Positions 63,991 to 64,000 of a DNA stretch of 64,000 nucleotides are shown in pieces. The first letter of the stretch is position 1, and every line of letters begins with the position of its first letter. This DNA is from Pseudidiomarina aquimaris (GTDB lineage: Bacteria; Pseudomonadota; Gammaproteobacteria; Enterobacterales; Alteromonadaceae). Where the stretch lies: assembly GCF_003987395.1 (NCBI RefSeq), contig NZ_PIPT01000001.1, positions 124,001-188,000 of the forward strand, given 5' to 3'. The notes below the pieces were generated by a model. The model had not been told where the DNA came from, made no database searches, and saw only the letters and a program-made list of their open reading frames with translations. The position numbers and the translations under genes are program-made.

Positions 63991-64000
63991 ATATATTAAT
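63987..64000 (+). CDS. Start of a downstream gene (cut by the window)
   Basis: ATG in the ATGA overlap with the SnoaL-like gene opens the frame M-N-I-L. In similar clusters the next gene is often a short-chain dehydrogenase, which would fit a hydrophobic start, but 4 codons cannot show this. Confidence 0.4.

Overview
The window reads as chromosome of a marine gammaproteobacterium. The thrS-infC-rpmI-rplT//pheS-pheT-ihfA order, HexR control of an Entner-Doudoroff cluster, NsrR, paired Rnk-like genes and the RpoE-ChrR photolyase cluster all fit Alteromonadales. An Idiomarinaceae-like host is my guess and is not proven from the sequence.

Layout. 1-2.1 kb: end of a serine hydrolase gene and small membrane or periplasmic proteins (DUF4177, YidD-like, TM2, BON). 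2.2-8.6 kb: four overlapping genes encoding a Wadjet/MksBEFG-type SMC anti-plasmid system, in the order C-B-A-D. 8.9-22.3 kb: a beta-glucan (probably laminarin) utilisation locus with a LacI regulator, GPH symporter, GH1, FucP/GluP-type sugar porter, GH3, TonB receptor and GH16 laminarinase. It carries two near-identical palindromic operators. 22.4-30.5 kb: gapA-hexR and the divergent zwf-pgl-edd-glk-eda operon around a perfect HexR box. Together these 21 kb can take polysaccharide outside the cell to pyruvate. 30.5-40.5 kb: housekeeping and stress genes (cold-shock protein, a two-domain hydrolase lipoprotein, two Rnk-like proteins, tRNA-Val, NsrR with its likely site, MoxR/VWA pair, a Fur-box gene, riboflavin synthase, EamA transporter). 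40.6-57.7 kb: the translation operon, split between rplT and pheS by a 10.3-kb insertion. 57.9-64 kb: a secreted protein with a calcium-type motif, then an RpoE-ChrR (singlet-oxygen/photo-oxidative) module with photolyase and SnoaL-like genes.

The insertion (about 43753-54011) is the most unusual part. Its right end encodes an overlapping five-gene operon on the minus strand: two tyrosine recombinases, two small proteins and a RecD2-like helicase. I recognise the first three as the Gamma-Mobile-Trio (gmtY, gmtZ, gmtX). Its left half carries a glycosyltransferase and a VOC protein arranged like integron gene cassettes: each gene is followed by an attC-like palindrome that overlaps its stop codon, and no integron integrase is present. 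The two element ends show a matching inverted arrangement with the same 9-nt spacing. The outermost halves would rejoin into a GC stem followed by a T-run, so the element may have inserted into the loop of a transcription terminator between rplT and pheS.
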